Shown here: positions 1-5,475 of the stretch, in pieces
Layout of the letters: every line of letters begins with the position of its first letter
Numbering within the stretch: the first letter of the stretch is position 1
Assembly: GCA_016218905.1 (NCBI GenBank)
Contig: JACRCS010000038.1
Location: 1-5,581 of the forward strand
Direction: 5' to 3'
From: Deltaproteobacteria bacterium
GTDB lineage: Bacteria > Desulfobacterota_C > Deferrisomatia > Deferrisomatales > JACRMM01
DNA length: 5,581 bases
The notes under the pieces: generated by a model
Seen by the model: the letters and a program-made list of their open reading frames with translations, nothing else
Databases searched by the model: none
What the model was told of the DNA's origin: nothing
Made by a program: the position numbers and the translations under genes

Positions 1-1226
1 AAGGGGTTCGCGGCCTCGTAGATCGCGCGGGTGTTGCGGAGGTTCTTCGTCAGGGTGACGGCGGGCAGCCCGGCCAGGAAGCGGCTGCACTCCGGCCTGA
101 GGCGCTGGTTGTCGTCGTAGAAGACGTAGAGGATCCCCTGGTCGTCGTCCTTCAACGCGAGGCGCAGGAGGTCCCAGCGTTCTTCGGTGAAGTCCTGGCC
201 CTCGTCCACGACGACGGCGTCGAAGCGCTCCTCGGGCCGGCGGTCGAGCGCCTCCACGAGAGCGCGGGCGAGGAGGTCTTCTGAGGCCTGCGGTGGGGGA
301 GGGGAGAGGCCGACAGCCTCGGCGAAGGCCCGGCAGAGGTCACCGAAACACCGCACCGTGAGGTTCGCCAGATCGCGGCACTGGGACGCCAGGGTCTCCG
401 CCAGGGGTCGGCTCGCGCACGTCAGGAGCGTCCGGAAGCCCTCGGCAGCGAGCCGCCGCGCCTTCTCGCGGGCGAGGATGGTCTTGCCGGTGCCCGCGCC
501 GCCGGTGACCGCCACCCGCCGCATCCGGGAGAGGAGGTCGAGGACCGAGAACTGCTCCTCGGTCAGCCGCAGGATCGCGCGCTCGTCCTCCTCCAGGGCG
601 GGGCCGGCCGGCAGCGGGAGCTCGAAGGTGGGAGCGAGAAACCGCACGAGCCTCTCGACGCCCGCGCTCCCGAGCCCGTGGCGGGACCCCTCGCCGGCCC
701 AGAAGCGGGTGATCTCGTGGATCCGCTCGCCGAGGCGGTCCATGTCGTCCGCGAAGGCAAAGATCTCTCGGGGCGCTTCCGGGCCGAGGAGGGCCGACGA
801 GCGCCGGGAATCCGGCAGGATCACTCCGTGCCCCGCGTCGACCCAGGCGGGAAAGCCGGGGAGGTCCTTGAGCTTCCGGAGGAGGGCGTGCTTGGTCCGG
901 ACGGCCTGCTCCAGGGGATCCTTGATCGCGTGGACGTGGCCCGTCCGGTCGCGGCTCAGCCAGCGGCCGGTGGAGCCGTCGCGGGCGATCCCTCCGCCCT
1001 TCACCTCGAGGACGAGGAGGCCGTGGTCGGGGTGGGCGACGATGAAGTCGGCTTCGCCGTCGACGGGAGGACCGCCATCCCGCCGGCCGAGCCACGCGGC
1101 GCCGTAGAAGACCGTCGTCGCCTTCGGGAGGGTCCCCGCGAGGGCCTCGTAAACGCGTCGCTCGGCCGAGCGGAAAGGGTCCTCGACGGCCTTGGCGGGC
1201 AGGGGAGTCGGAAACATGCGGGCCAT
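1..1226 (-). CDS. NERD nuclease-domain / UvrD-like superfamily 1 helicase fusion, 3' end cut by window
   Basis: The 408 visible codons read continuously and begin MARMFPTPLPAKAVEDPFRS, a typical opening for NERD-helicase proteins. A NERD (nuclease-related) domain lies at about residues 15-125; the D60 ... E74-V-K76 pattern matches its restriction-endonuclease-like active site. After a linker comes an SF1 helicase core: Q-motif-like LTEEQ just upstream, Walker A GGAGTGKT (residues 242-249, K248), Walker B VVVDEGQDF (D341, E342), motif III-like YDDNQ (370-374) and the motif IV-like NLRNTR near the window edge. The remaining helicase motifs lie outside. Start chosen at ATG 1226 because GAGGG (1234-1238) sits 7 bases upstream; Met4 is an alternative. 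Family knowledge: such proteins are thought to unwind and cut nucleic acid and often occur in accessory or defence loci. It is divergent from the operon at 1987. Function in defence is inference. Confidence 0.9.
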   Translation of the reverse strand, partial: MARMFPTPLPAKAVEDPFRSAERRVYEALAGTLPKATTVFYGAAWLGRRDGGPPVDGEADFIVAHPDHGLLVLEVKGGGIARDGSTGRWLSRDRTGHVHAIKDPLEQAVRTKHALLRKLKDLPGFPAWVDAGHGVILPDSRRSSALLGPEAPREIFAFADDMDRLGERIHEITRFWAGEGSRHGLGSAGVERLVRFLAPTFELPLPAGPALEEDERAILRLTEEQFSVLDLLSRMRRVAVTGGAGTGKTILAREKARRLAAEGFRTLLTCASRPLAETLASQCRDLANLTVRCFGDLCRAFAEAVGLSPPPPQASEDLLARALVEALDRRPEERFDAVVVDEGQDFTEERWDLLRLALKDDDQGILYVFYDDNQRLRPECSRFLAGLPAVTLTKNLRNTRAIYEAANP

Positions 1227-1677
1227 CGGGTCACCCTCGAGCACAAAGGTCTCCCAAAAGGTGGTATCACGGGTAGGGAATCGGGTCAAACAGGAGAAGG
1301 CGGGTAGAGGGCCGAAGGCAGGGCACGGATGGCCCCACCGCCGGGTCCGGTCGAGCTCCTCAGGCTCCCGGGCGACGCCGCTCGTCCAGCGTGCCCGTTC
1401 TCCGGCATACCCGACACCGAGGCGGCCACGGCACCCCACCGAACACTGCCCGCAATCTGCACGCCGGGGAGCTTCCTTGGGGCGGATTGACAGGGCGTCT
1501 ACAAGAGAAGGACGTCAGAGGGGCCTGACCTACGCCCCTGATGGCCAGTCCGTTGACTCTTCAAAACGACTGGGCATACCCTCGCGCGAAAGAGCGGCCT
1601 GCTGCCGGCCGGGCGTGGCTCTCTCTCCCTGAAGACATGGGCCGCCGGTTCTCGCCGACCCAGGTTCTCGACGGGCC
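1227..1677. other. Intergenic spacer with no convincing gene
   Basis: Apart from the helicase promoter, I find no supported gene on either strand. The open frames crossing it are Arg/Ser/Pro-rich shadows without recognisable domains. Small features seen: AGGGGC (1519-1524) pairing with GCCCCT (1534-1539), competing with GTCAG/CTGAC pairing in the same stretch, and isolated TTGACA (1487) and TTGACT (1553) hexamers. The latter has a poor -10 candidate (TACCCT, 1577) at 18 bases. None is strong enough for a separate call. Confidence 0.5.
1261..1289 (-). promoter_or_regulatory. Putative sigma-70-type promoter for the NERD helicase gene
   Basis: On the minus strand TTGACC (1289-1284) is followed after 17 bases by TACCAC (1266-1261), preceded by TG at the extended -10 position. 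This would start transcription near 1254 and leave a leader of about 28 bases including the GAGGG ribosome binding site at 1238-1234. The -35 matches 5 of 6 bases, the -10 only 3 of 6. Prediction by eye. Confidence 0.4.
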
Positions 1678-1821
1678 ATGATGCGGGGGATCCTCACGAA
1701 CGACAAGCTCGAGGCGGCCCGCACGGGGATCGCGCACACGGTCCCTTACCTCCTCTCGGACGCGGAGGCGCAGCTCAACTACGCCTTCGGTGAGCTGATC
1801 GCGCCGGGGGGAGGGGCCGAG

Positions 1822-1849
1822 TTGAGGGTGAGGCGGTTGAGAATAGAAA
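1822..1849 (+). promoter_or_regulatory. Putative promoter for the AlbA_2-ParA operon
   Basis: TTGAGG (1822-1827) and TAGAAA (1844-1849) are separated by 16 bases, each matching 4 of 6 consensus bases, in the only AT-richer stretch of this GC-rich spacer. Transcription would begin near 1856 and give a leader of about 130 bases carrying the two hairpins at 1871-1889 and 1921-1946. Called by eye; no other good candidate lies closer to the start at 1987. Confidence 0.3.
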
Positions 1850-1870
1850 CGCCCATCTCGTGGCGTAGGA

Positions 1871-1889
1871 CCGGCGATTCCATCGCCGG
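1871..1889. repeat. Perfect 8-bp inverted repeat in the leader of the AlbA_2-ParA operon
   Basis: CCGGCGAT (1871-1878) and ATCGCCGG (1882-1889) are perfect complements around a 3-base loop. No T tract follows, so a classical terminator is unlikely. Position between the putative promoter and the start codon fits an operator or an RNA hairpin in the leader. Confidence 0.5.
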
Positions 1890-1920
1890 CGGTGTGCTGT
1901 AGGCGCATTGTCCCCCTCGG

Positions 1921-1946
1921 GCACGGTCCGCCAGGACCGCCCGTGC
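1921..1946. repeat. Bulged hairpin upstream of the AlbA_2 gene
   Basis: CGGTCC (1924-1929) pairs with GGACCG (1934-1939) around the tetraloop GCCA. Outside it GCA(C) at 1921-1924 can pair with GTGC at 1943-1946 across a CCC bulge. It lies 40 bases before the start codon and leaves the ribosome binding site free. No T tract follows. Confidence 0.4.
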
Positions 1947-1986
1947 GCCGTTCCTGCCATGGGCGAGTGGCGAGGGAGTCGAGGCG

Positions 1987-3171
1987 ATGATGACGGAGAA
2001 AGAGCTGCAGGAAGTCCTGAAGCGGCACGAGGCGGATCGCGTCGAGTTTACGGTCTCCACGAAGGACACGGACAAGTTCTCGGAGGGGGTGTGCGCCTTC
2101 GCCAACGACCTGCCGAACCACCGCCGCCCGGGCTTCCTGATCATCGGCGTCGATAACGAAGGCCGGTTCAGCGGTCTCACCGTCACGGACGAGCTGCTGC
2201 GGAACCTGGCCGGTCTGCGGGACGACGGCAACATCCAGCCGCTGCCCTCCATCACGGTGGAGAAGGTCGTAACCTCCCGGGGGGAAGTCGCCGTCGTCTC
2301 CGTCCAGCCGGCGCTCCTGCCCCCCGTTCGCTACAAGGGCCGCGTGTGCATCCGCAACGGGCCGCGGCGCGGCTACGCGACCGAGCAGGAAGAGCGAACG
2401 CTCATCGAGCGGCGGGTCTCACAGGCGAAGACGTTCGACGCCCAGCCGTGTTTGGGTAGCACCTTGGACGAACTCGCCACGTCGCTCTTCCTGATCGAAT
2501 ACCGGGGGCAGGCGGTCGCGACCGAGGTGATCGAGGAGAACGAGCGGCCGATCGAGCACCAGCTCGCCTCGCTTCGCTTCTTCGACTTGTCCCAAGGGTG
2601 TCCGACCCACGCCGGCATCCTCCTCTTCGGGCTGGACGTACGCCGCTGGCTGCCGGGCGCCTACATCCAGTTCCTGCGCATTGAGGGAGAGAGCCTCGAC
2701 GGGGACGTCATCGGCGATAGGGAGCTGTACGGGGACATGCTCACCGTCCTGAGGGAGCTCGACGCGCTCGTCGACGCCCAGGTGGCGCAGTTCCCCGTGG
2801 GCGAGACCCTGCTCCGTGAGCGCACCGTCGAGTCGTACCCGCTCGTCGCCGTCCGGGAGCTTCTGATGAACGCCGTGATGCATCGCGACTACGGCTCGAC
2901 GGCGCCTCTGCGGATCACGTGGTTCGAGGATCGCGTGGAGATCCAGAGCCCGGGGGGGCTCTACGGCGAGGTTTCTCCGGCGAACTTCCCGCAGCAGACG
3001 AGCTATCGCAATCCGGTCGTGGCGGAAGCGCTGAAGGCCCTCGGCTACGTCAACCGGTACGGACGGGGCGTCATCCGAGCACAGGCCGCGCTCGCCCGCA
3101 ATGGCAGCGCGCCGGCGGAGTTCCAGTTCGACCCGGGCTTCGTCCTCGCCACGCTCCGGAGGCGCCGATGA
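1987..3171 (+). CDS. AlbA_2 (Schlafen-type) domain plus GHKL ATPase domain protein, COG2865-like
   Basis: The 394-residue product has two recognisable ends. Residues about 15-130 form an AlbA_2/Schlafen-like nucleic-acid-binding domain: RVEF (18-21), then AFAND (37-41), GFLIIGVDNEGRFSGL (49-64). The central part includes THAGILLFG, typical of this family. Residues about 285-365 form a GHKL-type ATPase (HATPase_c_4): N-box ELLMNAVMHRDY (291-302, N295), RVEIQSPGGLYG (316-327) and the glycine box RYGRGV (357-362). Family members are annotated as transcriptional regulators or RNA/DNA-binding ATPases; biochemical roles are mostly unknown. The usual EFK of AlbA_2 is EFT here. GAGGGAG (1972-1978) lies 8 bases before ATG 1987; ATG 1990 is an alternative start. 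The stop overlaps the start of the ParA-type gene (ATGA, 3168-3171), implying coupled translation and a joint function. Confidence 0.9.
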   Translation: MMTEKELQEVLKRHEADRVEFTVSTKDTDKFSEGVCAFANDLPNHRRPGFLIIGVDNEGRFSGLTVTDELLRNLAGLRDDGNIQPLPSITVEKVVTSRGEVAVVSVQPALLPPVRYKGRVCIRNGPRRGYATEQEERTLIERRVSQAKTFDAQPCLGSTLDELATSLFLIEYRGQAVATEVIEENERPIEHQLASLRFFDLSQGCPTHAGILLFGLDVRRWLPGAYIQFLRIEGESLDGDVIGDRELYGDMLTVLRELDALVDAQVAQFPVGETLLRERTVESYPLVAVRELLMNAVMHRDYGSTAPLRITWFEDRVEIQSPGGLYGEVSPANFPQQTSYRNPVVAEALKALGYVNRYGRGVIRAQAALARNGSAPAEFQFDPGFVLATLRRRR

Positions 3172-4157
3172 AGACGGTCGCCTTCTTCAACAACAAGGGG
3201 GGCGTCGGGAAGACGACGCTTGTGTACCACTTGGCCTGCATGCTCACGGAAGCGGGACAGACCGTGCTGGCAGTCGACCTCGACCCCCAGGCGAACCTGA
3301 CGGCCATGTTCCTGGAGGAGGACCGCCTGGAGGAGCTGTGGCCCGACGGCGAGCACCCGAAGACGATCGCCGGCGCTCTGCGGCCCATTATCCGCGGCCT
3401 GGGCGACGTTCTCGAACCCCACGTGGAGAGAATCAACCTACTGCTCGGCCTCGTGGTCGGCGATCTCGCCCTTTCGACCTTCGAAGACAAGCTCTCGGAT
3501 GCCTGGCCGCGGTGCCACAACCGGGACGAGTCGGCGTTCCGGACCATGACCGCCTTCCACCGCGCCATGCGGATGGCTGCCTCGTCCATCGGTGCCGACT
3601 GGGTGCTCATCGACGTAGGGCCGAACCTCGGCGCGATCAACCGCGCCGCGCTCATCGCCTCCGAGCGCGTGGTCATCCCGCTCGGCCCCGATCTGTTCTC
3701 CATTCAGGGCTTGAGAAACCTGGGGCCCTCGCTTCGGGCGTGGAGAGCCAGTTGGACCGAGCTCCGCGGAAAGAACCCCGACCCGGAGCTGGACTTGCCC
3801 GAGGGCGCGATCGAGACGCTCGGCTACGTACTCATGCAGCATGGCCTGCGCGAAAGCAGGCCCTCCAAGGCGTACCAGCGGTGGATCAACCGCTTTCCCT
3901 GCGTCTATCGGGAATCCGTGCTCGACCAACCCTGCGAGGAACGAATCACGGCTTCGCAGGACGACTACTGCCTGGCCATGCTCAAGCACTACCGGAGCCT
4001 CATGCCGATGGCGATGGAGGCAAGGAAGCCCGTCTTCGCACTGAAACCCGCGGACGGGGCGATCGGCGCGCACGCCGAGGCGGTGAGAAACGCCTACCGG
4101 GATTTCCGCGAGCTGGCTCGGCGGATCGCCGAGCGGAGCGGAGGAGTCTTGAGATAA
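3168..4157 (+). CDS. ParA/MinD-family deviant Walker ATPase without a ParB partner
   Basis: The 329-residue protein opens MKTVAFFNNKGGVGKTT, the deviant Walker A motif with signature lysine K10 and catalytic K15. VDLDPQANLT (36-45) is the next ParA motif, and WVLIDVGPNLGAINRAAL carries the Walker B aspartate D149, with VGP where most ParA proteins have PP or APP. VIPLGPDLFSIQGL follows. The family binds ATP as a sandwich dimer and usually attaches to DNA to position a plasmid, chromosome or complex. It is longer than a minimal soluble ParA, with an insertion around residues 100-140 (FEDKLSDAWPRCHNRDESAF) and a C-terminal extension (from about 245). ATG 3168 is chosen because it starts directly on the ParA motif and overlaps the upstream stop by 4 bases; the open frame extends upstream but there overlaps the AlbA_2 gene. 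No ParB gene or obvious parS cluster is visible, so it may serve the AlbA_2-GHKL protein instead. Confidence 0.93.
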   Translation: MKTVAFFNNKGGVGKTTLVYHLACMLTEAGQTVLAVDLDPQANLTAMFLEEDRLEELWPDGEHPKTIAGALRPIIRGLGDVLEPHVERINLLLGLVVGDLALSTFEDKLSDAWPRCHNRDESAFRTMTAFHRAMRMAASSIGADWVLIDVGPNLGAINRAALIASERVVIPLGPDLFSIQGLRNLGPSLRAWRASWTELRGKNPDPELDLPEGAIETLGYVLMQHGLRESRPSKAYQRWINRFPCVYRESVLDQPCEERITASQDDYCLAMLKHYRSLMPMAMEARKPVFALKPADGAIGAHAEAVRNAYRDFRELARRIAERSGGVLR

Positions 4158-4191
4158 GGGCCAAGGGGGCGAGAGAGAAAGCTCATCGACC

Positions 4192-4220
4192 GACGTGAGT
4201 GGGATCGTGCAAATCACGTC
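4192..4220. repeat. 7-bp inverted repeat downstream of the ParA-type gene
   Basis: GACGTGA (4192-4198) and TCACGTC (4214-4220) are perfect complements separated by 15 bases; arm centres are 22 bp apart, about two helical turns. It begins 35 bases after the ParA stop. A second small hairpin, CCGTGG/CCACGG (4235-4240 / 4244-4249), follows. Neither has a T tract. Could be an operator, a centromere-like binding site, or a transcript-end structure. Confidence 0.4.
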
Positions 4221-4325
4221 CGTCCCCTTCGGCTCCGTGGTCGCCACGGGCAACCATCCCTTTGCAGAATCGAATAATCGCGGGCAAGCAGCAAGAGCAT
4301 GCCTGCCGTTACGGCGCCATCCGCA

Positions 4326-4353
4326 TTGACGTCGGGGCACGTCGGGCGTTACT
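4326..4353 (+). promoter_or_regulatory. Putative promoter and direct repeats ahead of the flavoprotein gene
   Basis: TTGACG (4326-4331) is a 5-of-6 match to a -35 box; GTTACT (4348-4353), 16 bases on, is a weak -10 (3 of 6). The direct repeat ACGTCGGG occurs at 4329-4336 and 4339-4346 with a 10-bp period, overlapping the -35 and spacer, as an operator might. The remainder of the 250-base spacer from 4158 shows no gene. Confidence 0.28.
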
Positions 4354-4407
4354 TACCCGAATGAATCCACCCGGGCTGGAGAACGGCCCTAAACGAGGAG
4401 GCCAGGC

Positions 4408-5055
4408 GTGACCGTCATCGGCATCAACGGAAGTCCCAGGAAGAAGTGGAACACCGCCACGCTCGTCACGAAGGCCCTGGAGGGGGCCGAGTCCGGGGGC
4501 GCCCGGACCGAGCTGATCCACCTCTACGACCTCTCGTACAAGGGGTGCACGAGCTGCTTTGCGTGCAAGATCGTGGGCGGGCGGTCGTACGGGCGGTGCG
4601 CGATGAAGGACGACCTGACGCCGGTCTTGGAGAAGATCGATCAGGCGGACGGCCTCGTCCTGGGCTCCCCCATCTACTTCGGCGCCATGAGCGGCGAGGC
4701 GCGCTCGTTCGTGGAGCGCCTGCTCTTTCCCTCGCTCGTTTACACGAAGGTCCCGAGCTCTCTTCGCTCCCGGAGGATCAGGACCGGGCTCATCTACACC
4801 ATGAACGTCCCCGAGGAGGCGGCCTCCGCTCGCGGGTACGACGCGCTCTTCCGGGGGACGGAGGGGTCCTTCCGGCTATTCGTCGGCGAAGCCGAGACGC
4901 TCTGCGCCTACGACACGTACCAGTTCCCCGACTACTCCAAGGTCGTCATGGAGTTCCTGGATCCGGCCGAGAAGGCCGCCCGGCGCGAGCAGGTCTTTCC
5001 GGAAGACTGCCGCAAGGCCTACGAGCTCGGCGCCCGGATCGGGTCGAAGGGTTAG
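4408..5055 (+). CDS. Flavodoxin-family iron-sulfur flavoprotein-like NAD(P)H reductase
   Basis: The 215-residue product has a flavodoxin-like fold. VIGINGSPRKKWNTATL (3-19) is the phosphate-binding loop for FMN, and LGSPIYFGAMSG (85-96) is the second FMN-contact loop. Between them lies a cysteine cluster C47, C50, C53 and C64 (C-X2-C-X2-C-X10-C), resembling the compact [4Fe-4S] motif of archaeal and bacterial iron-sulfur flavoproteins. Family role: cytoplasmic electron transfer or reduction of quinones, oxygen or drugs; the true substrate cannot be told from sequence. No signal peptide or membrane segment is seen. The GTG start is supported by GAGGAGG (4395-4401) 6 bases upstream. It stands alone, 250 bases after the ParA-type gene, and is convergent with the minus-strand cassette genes to its right. 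Alternative name: NADPH-dependent FMN reductase family protein. Confidence 0.88.
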   Translation: MTVIGINGSPRKKWNTATLVTKALEGAESGGARTELIHLYDLSYKGCTSCFACKIVGGRSYGRCAMKDDLTPVLEKIDQADGLVLGSPIYFGAMSGEARSFVERLLFPSLVYTKVPSSLRSRRIRTGLIYTMNVPEEAASARGYDALFRGTEGSFRLFVGEAETLCAYDTYQFPDYSKVVMEFLDPAEKAARREQVFPEDCRKAYELGARIGSKG

Positions 5056-5090
5056 CCACGGGGACATGGGACAGCGCTGGCTGTGGTGGA

Positions 5091-5116
5091 GGAACGAGGC
5101 GGAGCCTTTCGGTTCC
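5091..5116 (+). terminator. Possible weak terminator hairpin after the flavoprotein gene
   Basis: GGAAC (5091-5095) pairs with GTTCC (5112-5116), with further G-C and A-T pairs inside and two small bulges. It is 35 bases after the stop codon. The sequence after it is pyrimidine-rich (TTCTCTCCC) but not a real T run, so a rho-independent terminator is only possible. Confidence 0.22.
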
Positions 5117-5196
5117 GTTCTCTCCCGGTCCGCGGGGATGCTGCTCAGCACGGGTAGTCGGTGTTGAAGCAGGCGCTATCGTTCGTGGAGGGCCTG

Positions 5197-5397
5197 CTAC
5201 GAGAGGAGTCTTTCCGGCACGCAAGCCGCCCTTAACAGATTCGAAGTTGCCTTTTGTGTCCGTGGCATCGTAACGCTCCCCTGCACCGACGTTCCCCCCC
5301 ATACTGCGATCTTCAAGAGTGCAAGTGTTCCGGCGAATACTGCCGACACCACCGCACCGAGGGTGGCGGAAGACCAGTCCTCTGCACTAATGCCCAT
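5197..5397 (-). CDS. Small single-pass membrane protein, probable integron cassette gene
   Basis: No family is recognised. The 66-residue product starts MGISAEDWSS, followed by a hydrophobic stretch at about residues 11-33 (TLGAVVSAVFAGTLALLKIA) long enough for one membrane helix, then a polar, basic tail. The start at ATG 5397 is preferred over ATG 5403 because GAAGG (5408-5404) lies 6 bases before it and only abuts the earlier ATG. Support for it being real is mostly positional: it begins about 19 bases after the predicted crossover point of the attC-like site and has the same orientation as the toxin gene, as expected for the first ORF of the next gene cassette. Its codon use is less GC-rich than the genes to the left, consistent with a transferred cassette. 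I see no clear attC at its own end. Confidence 0.45.
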   Translation of the reverse strand: MGISAEDWSSATLGAVVSAVFAGTLALLKIAVWGGTSVQGSVTMPRTQKATSNLLRAACVPERLLS

Positions 5398-5409
5398 GAT
5401 CATCCTTCA

Positions 5410-5473
5410 GGTCGAACATAAGCCATAACAGGCGCGCCGTTTGCGGCGCGTCCGGTTCATGGCTTTGTTCGCC
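5410..5473 (-). mobile_element. attC-like integron recombination site
   Basis: A 64-base imperfect palindrome whose ends, read on the minus strand, are GGCGAAC (R''-like, 5473-5467) and GTTCGACC (R'-like, 5417-5410). The arms pair through nearly their whole length: CGCGCCG (5433-5439) with CGGCGCG (5444-5450) around a TTTG loop, AAGCCAT (5420-5426) with ATGGCTT (5459-5465), and GTCGAAC/GTTCGCC-type ends. Unpaired single bases remain at 5458 and 5419, like the extrahelical bases that orient attC recombination. Length matches short attC sites. R' deviates from the GTTRRRY consensus at the fourth base. It starts directly after the toxin stop codon. Cutting would fall at the G/TT step around 5416-5417. 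Confidence 0.7.
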
Positions 5474-5475
5474 AT

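Larger units (their letters stand above)
1678..1902 (+). pseudogene. Short coding-like remnant or small ORF of unknown function
   Basis: I do not recognise this ORF. From ATG 1678 (or 1681) it reads MRGILTNDKLEAARTGIA and on through LLSDAEAQLNYAFGELI. Codon third positions from 1678 to about 1822 are nearly all G/C, as in the real neighbouring genes, and the amino-acid composition is natural. After about 1822 the frame becomes Arg-rich, third positions turn mixed, and it ends at TAG 1900-1902. There is no good ribosome binding site before the ATG. A frame starting at ATG 1637 (MGRRFSPTQVLDGP) also has GC-rich third positions and stops at 1679, so the two pieces could be one gene broken by a frameshift near 1675. 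The most likely reading is a gene fragment left in an accessory region. A genuine 74-residue protein is less likely. Confidence 0.3.

Noticed and set aside
187..1107. Long plus-strand open frame (306 codons) opposite the helicase gene
   Set aside because: Arg/Ser-rich with no domain; it is the antisense shadow of the NERD-helicase frame, which carries intact Walker and NERD motifs.
1487..1492. Perfect TTGACA hexamer
   Set aside because: No acceptable -10 box at 15-19 bases on the plus strand.
1836..1850. CRISPR-like end GTTGAGAATAGAAAC
   Set aside because: Occurs once; no repeat-spacer periodicity anywhere in the window.
2919..3167. 83-residue N-terminal extension of the ParA-type frame
   Set aside because: It overlaps the AlbA_2 gene out of frame and reads as Arg/Gly-rich shadow; ATG 3168 starts exactly at the ParA motif.
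3438..4340. 300-codon minus-strand open frame opposite the ParA-type gene
   Set aside because: Shadow of a high-GC gene; no recognisable motif, while the plus strand shows clear ParA motifs.
4199..4411. 70-codon plus-strand ORF in the spacer before the flavoprotein gene
   Set aside because: Mixed third-position bases, no domain and no clear ribosome binding site.
5090..5190. Possible second attC at the end of the small membrane protein cassette
   Set aside because: GAACGA-type ends occur near 5092 and 5181 (inverted), and there is a small TGCTG/CAGCA stem at 5139-5150, but the arms do not pair over their length, so it falls short of an attC call.
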